This document shows, piece by piece, positions 36,886 through 45,371 of a stretch of DNA of 64,000 bases. The position numbers were made by a program, and so were the translations under genes. Under the pieces are notes generated by a model that did no database searches, had not been told where the DNA came from, and saw only the letters and a list, made by a program, of their open reading frames with translations. Numbering within the stretch: the first letter of the stretch is position 1; every line of letters starts with the position of its first letter. The stretch is from Devosia sp. (lineage in GTDB: Bacteria > Pseudomonadota > Alphaproteobacteria > Rhizobiales > Devosiaceae): the NCBI RefSeq assembly GCF_017744655.1, contig NZ_JAGIAW010000003.1, positions 124,001 through 188,000 of the forward strand, in the 5' to 3' direction.

Positions 36886-37505
36886 CGATTGCCGATCGGC
36901 TGGCCGGGGCGCTGGATCGCCGCGACGAGGAGCCCAATGTGGCCCTTGCCGAGGAACTGGCGGCCTCCGGCGACAGCCTGGAAATTGCCGAACTGGTCGA
37001 GATCGTGCGCTCGGGCACGGCGCGTCAGCGTAATGATGCGATGAAGGTGCTTTACGAGATTGGGGCGCGGAGCCCGGATCTCATCGGCCATTATTGCCCG
37101 GCCTTCATTGATGCGCTGGGCAGCGGCAACAATCGCCAGGTCTGGGGCGCGATGACGGCGCTCGATGCGTTGGCGGAAATTCGCGCGGATGAAATCGCCG
37201 CCGAGCTGCCCAAGGTGATCGAGGCGGCCGATCGGGGTTCGGTCATCGCTAGGGATCGCTGCACCTCGCTGCTCGTAAAGCTGGCTCGCTCTGGCTATGC
37301 CGAAAAGGCAGTGCCCATTCTTGTCGAGCGGCTGAAAGACGCAGCGCCAAACCAGTTTCCGACCTATGCCGAGGAAACCGCAAGCGTCATTACGCCGGAA
37401 GAGAAGCCGGGCTTTCTCGCCATTATCCGCGAGCGGCTCGATGGCATGATGCAGAAATCCAAGCGCGACCGCATGGAAAAGCTGCTGCGCAAACTCAACG
37501 GCTAG
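36882..37505 (+). CDS. HEAT-like repeat protein, function unknown
   Basis: A 207-residue, all-helical soluble protein beginning with GTG inside the deoD stop (GTGA), so it is translationally coupled to deoD. The repeated helical pairs (SGTARQRNDAMKVLYEIG, then SGNNRQVWGAMTALDALAEI and RDRCTSLLVKLARSGYAEKA) look like HEAT/armadillo-type units. The C-terminus is basic (KRDRMEKLLRKLNG). I do not know a function. Coupling with deoD and the DUF1304 gene suggests one transcript. Confidence 0.75.
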   Translation: MTIADRLAGALDRRDEEPNVALAEELAASGDSLEIAELVEIVRSGTARQRNDAMKVLYEIGARSPDLIGHYCPAFIDALGSGNNRQVWGAMTALDALAEIRADEIAAELPKVIEAADRGSVIARDRCTSLLVKLARSGYAEKAVPILVERLKDAAPNQFPTYAEETASVITPEEKPGFLAIIRERLDGMMQKSKRDRMEKLLRKLNG

Positions 37506-37519
37506 TTAGGAGACCGGGC

Positions 37520-37882
37520 ATGACGCTCGTCGCAAATATTCTCGTGGCGCTGGTCGCCCTGATCCACATCTACATCGTGCTTCTGGAAATGCTCTGGTGG
37601 ACCAGTCCGCGCGGCCAGAAGGCCTTTGGGCTGACGCCGGAATTTGCCGAACAGACCAAGACGCTGGCCGGCAATCAGGGCCTATACAATGGCTTTCTCG
37701 CCGCGGGCCTGATCTGGGGGCTGTTTCACCCCGACATGGCCGTGGGTTGGCAGATCAAGCTCTTCTTCCTCGCCTGTGTCGCCGTCGCCGGCATTTACGG
37801 CGCGGCCACGGCCAGCCGGAAGATCCTGTTCATCCAGACCCTTCCGGCTGTGCTGGCGATTATTGCGCTGGTCTTCGCGTAA
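37520..37882 (+). CDS. DUF1304 family membrane protein
   Basis: A 120-residue protein with four hydrophobic helices. The DUF1304 pattern is clear: ALIHIYIVLLEMLWWTSPRG, then AGNQGLYNGFLAAGLIWGL and IYGAATASRKILFIQTLPA. Function is unknown. RBS TTAGGAGA precedes the ATG by eight bases. A dispersed repeat follows shortly downstream. Confidence 0.9.
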   Translation: MTLVANILVALVALIHIYIVLLEMLWWTSPRGQKAFGLTPEFAEQTKTLAGNQGLYNGFLAAGLIWGLFHPDMAVGWQIKLFFLACVAVAGIYGAATASRKILFIQTLPAVLAIIALVFA

Positions 37883-37913
37883 GTCGGCGGGATACTGACT
37901 GCCAAATTGTCTT

Positions 37914-38003
37914 CACCACCGGGCCTGTCCCGGTGGTCCATGCCATCCGCAGGATGACCGGCTCCCCAAGATGGATTGCCGGGACAAGCCCGGCAATGAC
38001 GAT
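37914..38003. repeat. dispersed palindromic repeat, copy B
   Basis: CCGGGCCTGTCCCGG and CCGGGACAAGCCCGG, with a spacer about 20 bases longer than in copies A, C and D. It lies in the convergent gap between the DUF1304 and M20 peptidase genes. Confidence 0.85.
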
Positions 38004-38037
38004 GGATGGGACAGCGGTGGCTTGGCAGAAAGCTTTC

Positions 38038-39429
38038 TTACTTCGACAGCGCCGCCAGCACGTGCACCCAGGAGCGGATGCCGCGATGGAAGCTGTCGAG
38101 GTCGTATTTCTCGTTGGGGCTGTGGATCTGATCGTCCACATGCGCAAAGCCAATAAGCAAGGTGTCGAGGCCGAGGATCGACTTGAACTCACCGGCGACC
38201 GGGATCGACCCGCCAGAGCCGGTGATCACGGCCTGCTTGCCCCATTCGGCTGACAGGCCGGCCAGCGCCTTGCGCAGGAATTCGCCGTCGGCTGGCACCG
38301 TGATGGCCGGCGAGCCGCCATGCGGGATGAATTCGACCGAGCAATCGGCGGGAATCATCTTTTCGACATGGGCGCGGAAGGCAGCGCGGATTTTCTTGGG
38401 GTCCATGCCCGAGACGAGGCGGAATGAAATCTTGGCCGAGGCCTTGGCGGGGATGACAGTCTTGAACCCGTCGCCGGTATAGCCGCCGCTCATGCCGTTG
38501 ATTTCGCAGGTCGGGCGCGACCAGAGCATTTCGAGGACCGAGCGGTTCTGCTCGCCGGCCGGGACCGACAGATCGACGCTGCCGAGGAAGGCCTTTTCGT
38601 CAAAGCCCAGGCCCTGCCACTGCGCCTTCAGCTCGGGCGAGATTTCGGCGACGTCGTCATAAAAGCCCGGCAGCGTCACCGAACCATCAGGCGCGCGGAG
38701 GCTGGCGATGATTTCGGCAACCACCTGATTGGGATTGCGCGCGGCATTGCCGAACATGCCGGAGTGAAGATCCTTGTTGGCGGCGGTGACGACGATCTCG
38801 TCGGCCACAAGGCCACGCAGCATGGTGGTGATGGACGGGGTCTGGCGGTCCCACATGTCGGTGTCGCAGACCAGAGCGATGTCGGCCTTCAGTTCCTCGG
38901 CATTGTCGCGCATGAAGGGCGGCAGGTTCTTGCCGCCGGATTCTTCCTCGCCTTCGAGCATCAGCGAAACCCTTACCGGCAGGCTGCCGGTAACCGCCTT
39001 ATAGGCACGGCAGGCTTCGATGAAGGTCAGCATCTGGCCCTTGTCGTCCGAGGCGCCGCGGGCAACGATGATTTTCCGGCCTGAAGCGTCTTCCTTGATC
39101 TGCGGATCGAAGGGGTCGGAATTCCACAGGTTCAGCGGATCGACCGGCTGGACGTCATAGTGGGCATAAAAGAGGACATGCGGGCCGGCCTGGTCGGGAC
39201 CATGGGCGACGACCACTGGATTGCCCGGGGTCGGGCGGGCACTGGCGGCAAAGCCGAGGCCGTTCAGCTCCGTGGCCAGCCAGTCAGCGGCCTTCTGGCA
39301 CTCGGCGGCAAACGCCGGATCGGTCGAGATCGACTTGATGCGCAGGAGATGAAACAGCCGATCGAGGCTTTGGTCGAGGCCCGCATCCACATGGGCAAGA
39401 ACGGCATCGAGTTGGGCTTGGTCGGTCAT
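38038..39429 (-). CDS. M20 family dipeptidase
   Basis: A 463-residue zinc peptidase of the M20/M25/M40 clan, cytoplasmic. Metal and catalytic positions are visible: FYAHYDVQP (His and Asp), the Asp in GASDDKGQ, the Glu pair in LEGEEESGG, and the C-terminal His in AHVDDQIHSPNEKYD. The dimerisation domain lies between. It hydrolyses dipeptides or N-acyl amino acids. The ATG at 39429 gives the usual N-terminus; the reading to 39525 adds unconserved residues. Confidence 0.9.
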   Translation of the reverse strand: MTDQAQLDAVLAHVDAGLDQSLDRLFHLLRIKSISTDPAFAAECQKAADWLATELNGLGFAASARPTPGNPVVVAHGPDQAGPHVLFYAHYDVQPVDPLNLWNSDPFDPQIKEDASGRKIIVARGASDDKGQMLTFIEACRAYKAVTGSLPVRVSLMLEGEEESGGKNLPPFMRDNAEELKADIALVCDTDMWDRQTPSITTMLRGLVADEIVVTAANKDLHSGMFGNAARNPNQVVAEIIASLRAPDGSVTLPGFYDDVAEISPELKAQWQGLGFDEKAFLGSVDLSVPAGEQNRSVLEMLWSRPTCEINGMSGGYTGDGFKTVIPAKASAKISFRLVSGMDPKKIRAAFRAHVEKMIPADCSVEFIPHGGSPAITVPADGEFLRKALAGLSAEWGKQAVITGSGGSIPVAGEFKSILGLDTLLIGFAHVDDQIHSPNEKYDLDSFHRGIRSWVHVLAALSK

Positions 39430-39578
39430 GGCAAAATCCTGCGGCGAATTCACGAAAAGAACTGGGCGCAACATGGCGAGCCCGGGCCGCTCTGTCCAGC
39501 CTCGGACATAAGCCAATATTGTCATACTTATTCACCTGTGCTTAGGTCGCCTGACCATTCGGCAAGGAGCCAGCAAGC

Positions 39579-40355
39579 ATGGATCGATCAGGCGGCAGAG
39601 CGCGCCATTCCGGCGACCTCATCGCTGCCCTGTCGGGCCGCAATCTGGCGCACAACCTCCATTCCGACGTGCTCTGGGACATGGGCTTTGCCATCGTCTC
39701 GGGCCAATATGCGCAGGGCTCCATCCTGCCGCCCGATACCGAACTGCTCGACCGGTTCCGCGTGTCGCGCACGGTGCTGCGCGAAGCGTTGAAGACGCTT
39801 GCCGCCAAGGGCCTGATCGAAGCGCGGGCGCGCATCGGCACGCGCGTGCTGCCGCGCAATCGCTGGAACCTCTTTGATGCCGACGTGCTGGCCTGGCATT
39901 TTGAACTCGGCCCGGAAGTCAGTTTTTTGCAGAGCCTGGCGGAAGTGCGCATCGGCATCGAAATCGAGGCGGCGGCGCTCGCAGCAGAGCGCCGAACGGA
40001 AGAGCAGGCAAAGCTTCTGATGGCCGCTGTCGATCGCATGGAAGGCGCCCGCACGCCCGAGGATTTTGCCCGGCATGACCTCGAGTTCCACAAGGCCGTC
40101 GCGGATGCTTCGGGCAATCCGTTCATGGCCTCCATTAGTGCGCTGGTGGAAATGGCGCTGACGGCTGCCTTCACGATTTCCTCGCCGGTCAATGAGCCGG
40201 AGGCGCTGACGCAGACCGTGGCCGTGCACCGCGCCATCGCCCAGGCGATCGTCGACAAGAGTTCACAGGGCGCCCGCGAGGCCATGCGCGTGGCGATTGC
40301 CGAAGGCTTTGCGCGCGCGGCCGGCCGCATGGAAGGTCTTGAGGTGAAACCCTAG
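39579..40355 (+). CDS. FadR/GntR family transcriptional regulator
   Basis: A 258-residue regulator. The GntR winged HTH is at about residues 37-90 (AQGSILPPDTELLDRFRVSR followed by TVLREALKTLAAKGLI and RIGTRVLPR). A helical FCD ligand domain follows with its metal-binding Asp/His positions (LEFHKAVADASGNPFM and TVAVHRAIAQAI). FCD regulators sense organic acids or sugar acids. It is divergent from the M20 peptidase gene over 149 bp and may control it. Stop overlap with the next convergent gene is CTAG. Confidence 0.9.
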   Translation: MDRSGGRARHSGDLIAALSGRNLAHNLHSDVLWDMGFAIVSGQYAQGSILPPDTELLDRFRVSRTVLREALKTLAAKGLIEARARIGTRVLPRNRWNLFDADVLAWHFELGPEVSFLQSLAEVRIGIEIEAAALAAERRTEEQAKLLMAAVDRMEGARTPEDFARHDLEFHKAVADASGNPFMASISALVEMALTAAFTISSPVNEPEALTQTVAVHRAIAQAIVDKSSQGAREAMRVAIAEGFARAAGRMEGLEVKP

Positions 40356-41413
40356 AGCGAAATGGCGAGTTTTCCGGTCAGCGTGCTGTGAAAGGTTACC
40401 CCGCCTCCCGTAAGGGCCTGGGTCAATCGCTCGGCGGTGCGCCGTCGTGCCACCTCGATGACCGGAGCCGTCGCCTCCTCGATCCGCATGATGGTGCTCG
40501 CCGAAACGCCTGACTGTTCGGCCAGCACCGGAATGGTCCAGCCGAGCAGGTTTCGCGCGGCGCGCAGCAGGGGGCCATTGAGCAATTCTTCGCTTGCCGC
40601 CGCATTCGCTTCGAGCCCGCCCCGTCCCGGTTCGACAAGCGTCGTCAGCCCCAGCCATTCGATAGTTTCGCCGGTCTCGTTGAGCACGGGCTGGCGCACC
40701 GTGCGCATGGGAACATATTGGCCCGGCGCCCGCTCGACGCGCACCTCGGTGACGCTGCGTTCGGGGTGATCGAGACCGGCAAGGGCCTGTGCTCGGTCGT
40801 CGGGATGCACGGACGAAAACCAGCTGTCGAGGGTGAAGAGCGAGGTGTCGGGCAGATGAGCATTTTCAGACTGCTTGACCCGCTCGATCACCCTGCCATT
40901 GGGTGAACTGAACCAGGCAATGTCCACATCGAGCCGCTCGAGCACCGCTCGCAAGCGCTGGCGCATGAGCACGAGGTTCTTTTTGAGGCTCTCTTCTTCG
41001 GTGCGGTCGAGCACGCAGATGATCCAGCCCACCGGACGGCGCGCTTCGTCGGCCATGCGCTCAAAACGCATTTCGAGGCGCCGCTCCGTGCCATCCTCAC
41101 GCAGGATGCGCAGATCACGCTGGGTGGGCAGCGTATCGCGCATCAGCATGTGAAAGCTTTCGATGAGGCTGGCCCGGTCGTCGGGATGGGTGCGCGCCTC
41201 GATGAATTCAATGCCGATCGGCTGGCCCACCTGATCGAGCGTTCCGGCCAAAACCAGCAGGCCATCGGATGGCCGCACCTTGCCGTCCGCGAAAGACAGC
41301 GTGAAAAAGCCAACGCCTGCCATGGTTTCGAGCGCCCGCAAAAGCTGGCGTGATGTCGGCTGATAGGATTTCGTCTGGCCAAGTTCAGGCACAGGAGGCA
41401 CTGGTCCCTGCAT
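40352..41413 (-). CDS. PAS domain protein with C-terminal XRE-type HTH
   Basis: A 353-residue cytoplasmic regulator. One PAS-like unit lies near residues 20-120 ([20 protein letters not shown] start, and [20 protein letters not shown]), a second near 130-240 with [16 protein letters not shown]. An XRE HTH lies at the end, [44 protein letters not shown] at 41473 would add 20 residues, but the ATG at 41413 has a G-rich RBS. It is divergent from leuD, which it could regulate. Confidence 0.82.
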   Translation of the reverse strand: MQGPVPPVPELGQTKSYQPTSRQLLRALETMAGVGFFTLSFADGKVRPSDGLLVLAGTLDQVGQPIGIEFIEARTHPDDRASLIESFHMLMRDTLPTQRDLRILREDGTERRLEMRFERMADEARRPVGWIICVLDRTEEESLKKNLVLMRQRLRAVLERLDVDIAWFSSPNGRVIERVKQSENAHLPDTSLFTLDSWFSSVHPDDRAQALAGLDHPERSVTEVRVERAPGQYVPMRTVRQPVLNETGETIEWLGLTTLVEPGRGGLEANAAASEELLNGPLLRAARNLLGWTIPVLAEQSGVSASTIMRIEEATAPVIEVARRRTAERLTQALTGGGVTFHSTLTGKLAISL

Positions 41414-41573
41414 CACCCGCCCCCCCGAGCGCAAGTTGAAGGTAAGACCGTTCAGGGCGTCAGGAGTAGACAAACGGAGTGCCTGCGGTCAAGCGCCGAA
41501 CGCTTTCGTCCAGAGCCGACTTGACCCAGACCCCGGTTTGGCCCAAAGCCTCAAGGCAAAGCGAGGTTTTCCG

Positions 41574-42179
41574 ATGGAAAAATTCACCACATTGACGGGT
41601 GTCGCGGCGCCGTTGCCGATCATCAATATCGACACCGATATGATCATCCCCAAGCAGTACCTGAAGACCATCAAGCGGACCGGCCTCGGTACGGCCCTGT
41701 TTTCAGAAATGCGCTACAATGAAGACGGTTCGGAAAATCCCGAATTCGTGCTCAATAAGCCGGCCTATCGTCAGGCCAAGATCATCATTGCCGGCGACAA
41801 TTTTGGTTGCGGCTCGTCGCGCGAGCATGCTCCCTGGGCCCTGGCCGATTTCGGTATCCGCTGCGTCATTTCCACCAGCTTCGCCGACATTTTTTACAAC
41901 AATTGCTTCAAGAACGGCATTCTGCCGCTCGTTGTCTCGGCTGAGCAGCTCAAACTCCTGCTCGACGATGCCGATCGGGGCTCCAACGCCACGCTGAGCA
42001 TCGACCTCGAAGCCCAGACCATCAAGGGCCCGGATGGTGGCACGCTGCATTTCGATATCGATCCGGCGCGCAAGCACATCCTGCTCGAAGGCCTCGACGA
42101 TATCGCCGGTACGCTGAAATCCGATCCGGCCATTTCGTCCTTCGAGGGCAAGATGGCCAATGAGCGTCCCTGGCTCTAA
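41574..42179 (+). CDS. leuD: 3-isopropylmalate dehydratase small subunit
   Basis: A 201-residue subunit that with LeuC isomerises 2- to 3-isopropylmalate in leucine synthesis. [20 protein letters not shown] is the N-terminal block and [17 protein letters not shown] the swivel-domain loop. The ATG at 41574 with GAGG upstream matches the family start. LeuC is 11 kb away on the other strand, and LeuB 1 kb downstream, with two unrelated genes between. Confidence 0.95.
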   Translation: MEKFTTLTGVAAPLPIINIDTDMIIPKQYLKTIKRTGLGTALFSEMRYNEDGSENPEFVLNKPAYRQAKIIIAGDNFGCGSSREHAPWALADFGIRCVISTSFADIFYNNCFKNGILPLVVSAEQLKLLLDDADRGSNATLSIDLEAQTIKGPDGGTLHFDIDPARKHILLEGLDDIAGTLKSDPAISSFEGKMANERPWL

Positions 42180-42184
42180 GCCGG

Positions 42185-42613
42185 ATGGTCGAGATCACCT
42201 ATGAACCGGAATTGCAGCCTAATAGCCGGGCTGCAATCGTTGAAGGCCTCATGGCGTTCAATGCCAGCAAGACTGCCGATTTCGACGGGCCCGTGGCCAC
42301 TATCGGGCTGACGCTAACCAACCCCGAAACCGGCGTGATCGATGGCGGGCTCGCCGCGCGGATCGGTTATGCATGGATGTTCGTGGAACTGCTCTTTGTG
42401 CCGGAGCGACTGCGCGGACAGGGCATTGGCCGCGATCTGATGCTCAGGGCCGAGGCCGTAGCCCGCGAAAAGGGTTGCGTCGGCAGCAGGCTCGACACTT
42501 TTTCGTTCCAGGCGCGTGGCTTTTACGAGAAGCTTGGCTACTCCGTTTTCGGCGAAATCACCGATTGCCCACCCGGCCACAGCCGGTATTTCCTCCACAA
42601 ACAGCTGAGCTGA
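42185..42613 (+). CDS. GNAT family N-acetyltransferase
   Basis: A 142-residue acetyltransferase: WMFVELLFVPERLRGQGIGR is the strand-loop with the RGQGIGRDLM acetyl-CoA signature, and FSFQARGFYEKLGYSVFGEI the C-terminal block. The substrate is unknown. It begins five bases after the leuD stop and ends five bases before a Rid-family gene, so the three are one operon. Confidence 0.88.
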   Translation: MVEITYEPELQPNSRAAIVEGLMAFNASKTADFDGPVATIGLTLTNPETGVIDGGLAARIGYAWMFVELLFVPERLRGQGIGRDLMLRAEAVAREKGCVGSRLDTFSFQARGFYEKLGYSVFGEITDCPPGHSRYFLHKQLS

Positions 42614-42618
42614 CCAAA

Positions 42619-43014
42619 ATGGTTCAACGCGTCTCTACCGGTTCGCCCTTTGAAGCGACCTTCGGCTATTCCCGCGCCGTGCGCCACGAAGACACCGTCT
42701 ATGTCTCGGGCACCACGGGCTACGACTACTCGGTCATGAAGATGCCCGAGGGCGTTGGCGCCCAGGCCAGGAATGCCCTCGCCACCATCGACAAGGCGCT
42801 CAAGGAAGCGGGCTCCTCGATCGAGGACACGGTTCGCGTCGTCTACTATGTCGGCGATCGCTCCTATGTGGATGAAGTCGTCGCCGCCGTCGGCCCGGTG
42901 TTCAAGGATATTCGCCCGGCCGCTTCCATGCTCATCGTGGCGATGATCGAGGAAGGCATGAAGATCGAGATCGAAGTGACCGCCCGGATCGGCGCCGCCA
43001 CCAGCCATAGCTGA
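42619..43014 (+). CDS. Rid family protein (not canonical RidA)
   Basis: A 131-residue YjgF/YER057c/UK114-fold protein: VYVSGTTGYDYSVMKMPEGV, QARNALATIDKALKEAGSSI EDTVRVVYYV and KIEIEVTARI. Canonical RidA deaminates reactive enamines using an arginine in a PARS motif; here the matching segment is RPAASML, with Ala102 in place of that Arg. It therefore likely belongs to a Rid subgroup without classic deaminase activity. It is last in the leuD transcript and followed by a terminator. Confidence 0.85.
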   Translation: MVQRVSTGSPFEATFGYSRAVRHEDTVYVSGTTGYDYSVMKMPEGVGAQARNALATIDKALKEAGSSIEDTVRVVYYVGDRSYVDEVVAAVGPVFKDIRPAASMLIVAMIEEGMKIEIEVTARIGAATSHS

Positions 43015-43039
43015 TCCCCAAAAGCTCATGAAAATGTGA

Positions 43040-43070
43040 CAGCGCTCTTTCGGGGGCGCTGTTTTGTTTT
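43040..43070 (+). terminator. terminator of the leuD-GNAT-Rid operon
   Basis: ACAGCGC (43040-43046) pairs with GCGCTGT (43057-43063), followed by TTTGTTTT. Confidence 0.85.
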
Positions 43071-43154
43071 GGGCGCCCTTGCGCGAAAAGCCAAAATAAA
43101 GCTATGTGCCGGGCCAAGGTGTACCCACCAGTACGGCGAGGAGTTTTTCCCAAA

Positions 43155-44255
43155 ATGGCCACCCATTCCCTCTTTCTTCTGCCCGGCGACGGCATCGGCA
43201 CGGAAATCATGGTCGAGGTCGAAAAGATCATCGCCTGGACCAATGCCGAAGGCCTGACCGATTTCTCGCTCGACCGCGGCCTCGCCGGCGGCGCCGCCTA
43301 TGACAAGCACTCTGTTGCCATCACCGACGAAGACGTCGCCAAGGCCAAGGGCGCCGATGCCGTCATCTTCGGCGCCGTGGGTGGTCCCAAGTGGGACAAT
43401 GTGCCCTATGAGCACCGCCCGGAAGCCGCGCTCCTGCGTCTTCGCAAGGAACTGGCCGTCTTCGCTAACCTGCGTCCCGCGATCTGCTATCCGGCGCTGG
43501 CCGAAGCCTCCTCGCTCAAGAAAGAGCTGGTTGAAGGGCTCGACATTCTCATCGTCCGCGAACTGACCGGTGGCGTCTATTTCGGCGAGCCGAAAACCAT
43601 TACCGATCTCGGCAATGGCCAGAAGCGCGCGATCGACACCCAGGTCTACGAAACCTACGAAATCGACCGCATCGCTCGTGTCGCCTTCGATCTCGCCCGC
43701 ACCCGCAAGAACAAGGTGCACTCGGCCGACAAGAAGAACGTGATGAAGTCGGGCGTGCTCTGGGACGAAGTGGTCAAGGGCGTCGCCAAGGATTATTCGG
43801 ACGTCGAACTCCACCACATCCTGGCCGACAATGCCGCGATGCAGCTGGTGCGTACGCCAAAGCAGTTCGACGTCATGGTCACCGATAATCTTTTCGGCGA
43901 CATTCTCTCCGACGTTGCCGCCATGCTGACCGGTTCACTCGGCATGCTGCCCTCCGCCTCGCTCGGCGCGCCCGATGCCGCCACCGGCAAGCGCAAGGCC
44001 TTTTATGAGCCCGTCCACGGCTCGGCTCCTGACATTGCCGGCAAGGGCATTGCCAACCCGATCGCCATGATCGCCTCGCTCGCCATGGCGCTACGCTATT
44101 CGTTCAACATGATCGAACTGGCCGACAAGGTTGAAGGCGCCATCTCGGCTGTGCTCAGCGATGGCCTGCGGACGGGGGATATTGCCCAGGACAACCGCAA
44201 GACCATTGGCACCGAAGAAATGGGCGCGGCGATTCTGAGCAAGCTCAAGGCTTGA
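43155..44255 (+). CDS. leuB: 3-isopropylmalate dehydrogenase
   Basis: A 366-residue NAD-dependent enzyme catalysing the oxidative decarboxylation step of leucine synthesis. Motifs: [54 protein letters not shown], and [20 protein letters not shown]. The ending GAAILSKL is usual. The ATG at 43155 gives the conserved [15 protein letters not shown] start. It has its own terminator-like hairpin downstream. Confidence 0.96.
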   Translation: MATHSLFLLPGDGIGTEIMVEVEKIIAWTNAEGLTDFSLDRGLAGGAAYDKHSVAITDEDVAKAKGADAVIFGAVGGPKWDNVPYEHRPEAALLRLRKELAVFANLRPAICYPALAEASSLKKELVEGLDILIVRELTGGVYFGEPKTITDLGNGQKRAIDTQVYETYEIDRIARVAFDLARTRKNKVHSADKKNVMKSGVLWDEVVKGVAKDYSDVELHHILADNAAMQLVRTPKQFDVMVTDNLFGDILSDVAAMLTGSLGMLPSASLGAPDAATGKRKAFYEPVHGSAPDIAGKGIANPIAMIASLAMALRYSFNMIELADKVEGAISAVLSDGLRTGDIAQDNRKTIGTEEMGAAILSKLKA

Positions 44256-44283
44256 AGCCTCGGTTCATTACACCCGAAGAACA

Positions 44284-44311
44284 AAGGCTCCGGTTTTGAT
44301 ACCGGGGCCTT
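44284..44311. terminator. hairpin between leuB and the antitoxin gene
   Basis: AAGGCTCCGGT (44284-44294) pairs with ACCGGGGCCTT (44301-44311) with one G-T pair. It lies between convergent genes and can serve both. Confidence 0.6.
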
Positions 44312-44312
44312 A

Positions 44313-44582
44313 CTATTTGTTGCTATCAACCTTTTCGGCGAGCCAGGTTTTGATCAGCGATTGATAGGGAACGTCGCGCTTGTTCGCGGCCACTTTAATC
44401 CGCTCCAGAAGGCCATTTGGTAGCCGCAGCGAGATGGATGTCGAGCTTGGCTTCAGATTGGGCAGGCTTACGGTTTCAGCCTTGCTCCAGTCGACATAGT
44501 CGGTCGTATCATTGGCCTCCCAAAACGCCCGTTCTTCGATCTCGCTCTGGAATTGCGGAATGGGTTTAAGTGTTTTGCTCAT
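44313..44582 (-). CDS. CopG/BrnA-type antitoxin
   Basis: An 89-residue antitoxin. The C-terminal half is a ribbon-helix-helix: STSISLRLPNGLLERIKVAA then NKRDVPYQSLIKTWLAEK. The N-terminal part (ERAFWEANDTTDYVDWSKAE) is the toxin-binding region of the CopG_antitoxin family that partners BrnT. It starts 17 bases inside the 3' end of the toxin gene, the usual BrnT-then-antitoxin order. The DNA-binding half should repress the pair at an operator just upstream of the toxin. Confidence 0.88.
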   Translation of the reverse strand: MSKTLKPIPQFQSEIEERAFWEANDTTDYVDWSKAETVSLPNLKPSSTSISLRLPNGLLERIKVAANKRDVPYQSLIKTWLAEKVDSNK

Positions 44583-44868
44583 AGTAGGCCCTTTCCTTGC
44601 GGCTCATGTCGCGGGCTGAAATGACGCGTATCTTCGTTTCGTCCTGCCGAAGCGTAAACGTTACATGCAGCGAACGGCCATCGTCGGTATGACCCAGAGC
44701 ATGAATGCGAATCTCATCGACACTGTGCAGGTGATCAATCAGGGTCAACAGGGGCTGGTTGAAGAACATCTGCTCAGCTTCGGCTTGGCTCACCGAATGC
44801 TTGTCGGCGCTCTTACGAGTGTTGCCATCGTCCCACTCAAAGCCTGTGATAACAGTCCAGTCGATCAT
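44566..44868 (-). CDS. BrnT family toxin (type II toxin-antitoxin)
   Basis: A 100-residue RelE-fold ribonuclease toxin. FEWDDGNTRKSADKHSVSQA is the BrnT signature (FEWDxxKxxxNxxKH with variations), then EAEQMF, and the ending TKIRVISARDMSRKERAYYE is characteristic. BrnT cleaves RNA and halts translation until bound by its antitoxin. The gene precedes and overlaps the antitoxin. Its composition is less GC-rich than that of its neighbours, suggesting acquisition. Confidence 0.88.
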   Translation of the reverse strand: MIDWTVITGFEWDDGNTRKSADKHSVSQAEAEQMFFNQPLLTLIDHLHSVDEIRIHALGHTDDGRSLHVTFTLRQDETKIRVISARDMSRKERAYYEQNT

Positions 44869-44872
44869 CCAC

Positions 44873-44891
44873 GTATATTGCCATAATATAC
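44873..44891 (-). promoter_or_regulatory. operator of the BrnT/antitoxin operon
   Basis: GTATATT (44873-44879) pairs perfectly with AATATAC (44885-44891) around five bases, four bases upstream of the toxin ATG. AT-rich sequence is unusual here, and it probably overlaps the RBS or -10 region, fitting autorepression. Confidence 0.6.
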
Positions 44892-44913
44892 ACTGTGTTC
44901 AAGTGGGTACGAA

Positions 44914-44943
44914 AAAAGCCCCGGTCGCGAGACCGGGGCTTTT
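44914..44943 (-). terminator. rpsP terminator, bidirectional
   Basis: AGCCCCGGTC (44917-44926) pairs with GACCGGGGCT (44931-44940), with A-tract and T-tract on either side, so it works on both strands. It lies 30 bp past the rpsP stop. Confidence 0.9.
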
Positions 44944-44972
44944 GCATTCGCGGGACCAAAATATCCCAAAAA

Positions 44973-45335
44973 TTACTCGGCAGCGCCTTCGGCGGCAGCG
45001 GCGGCCTTGGCAGCCTTTTCTTCAGCGCGTTCCTTGGCCTTGGTGCCGGGTTCGCCCTTGTTCGGGTTGTTGCGGGCTTCGCGCTTCAGGAGGCCCGCAG
45101 CGTCGAGGAAACGAGCAACGCGGTCGGTCGGCTGGGCGCCAACGGAAACCCAGTGCTGGGCGCGTTCGGTGTTGAGCACGACGCGGTTTTCAGCGGTCTT
45201 GTCGAGCAGCGGGTTGAAGGTGCCCAGCTTTTCGATGAAACGGCCATCGCGCGGCGAACGGGCGTCGGCGATGACGATGTGGTAGAACGGGCGCTTCTTG
45301 GTGCCAGCGCGGGCAAGGCGGATCTTGAGGGACAT
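44973..45335 (-). CDS. rpsP: 30S ribosomal protein S16
   Basis: A 120-residue ribosomal protein: [20 protein letters not shown] and [23 protein letters not shown], then the alphaproteobacterial Ala/Glu/Lys-rich tail from residue 88 on. It lies 36 bp behind ffh, with RBS AGGAAC. The usual followers rimM, trmD and rplS are absent; a terminator and a toxin-antitoxin pair come next instead. Confidence 0.97.
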   Translation of the reverse strand: MSLKIRLARAGTKKRPFYHIVIADARSPRDGRFIEKLGTFNPLLDKTAENRVVLNTERAQHWVSVGAQPTDRVARFLDAAGLLKREARNNPNKGEPGTKAKERAEEKAAKAAAAAEGAAE

Positions 45336-45371
45336 TTTTTGTTCCTAAGGGTGTCGGTTGAAAGTTCAGGG

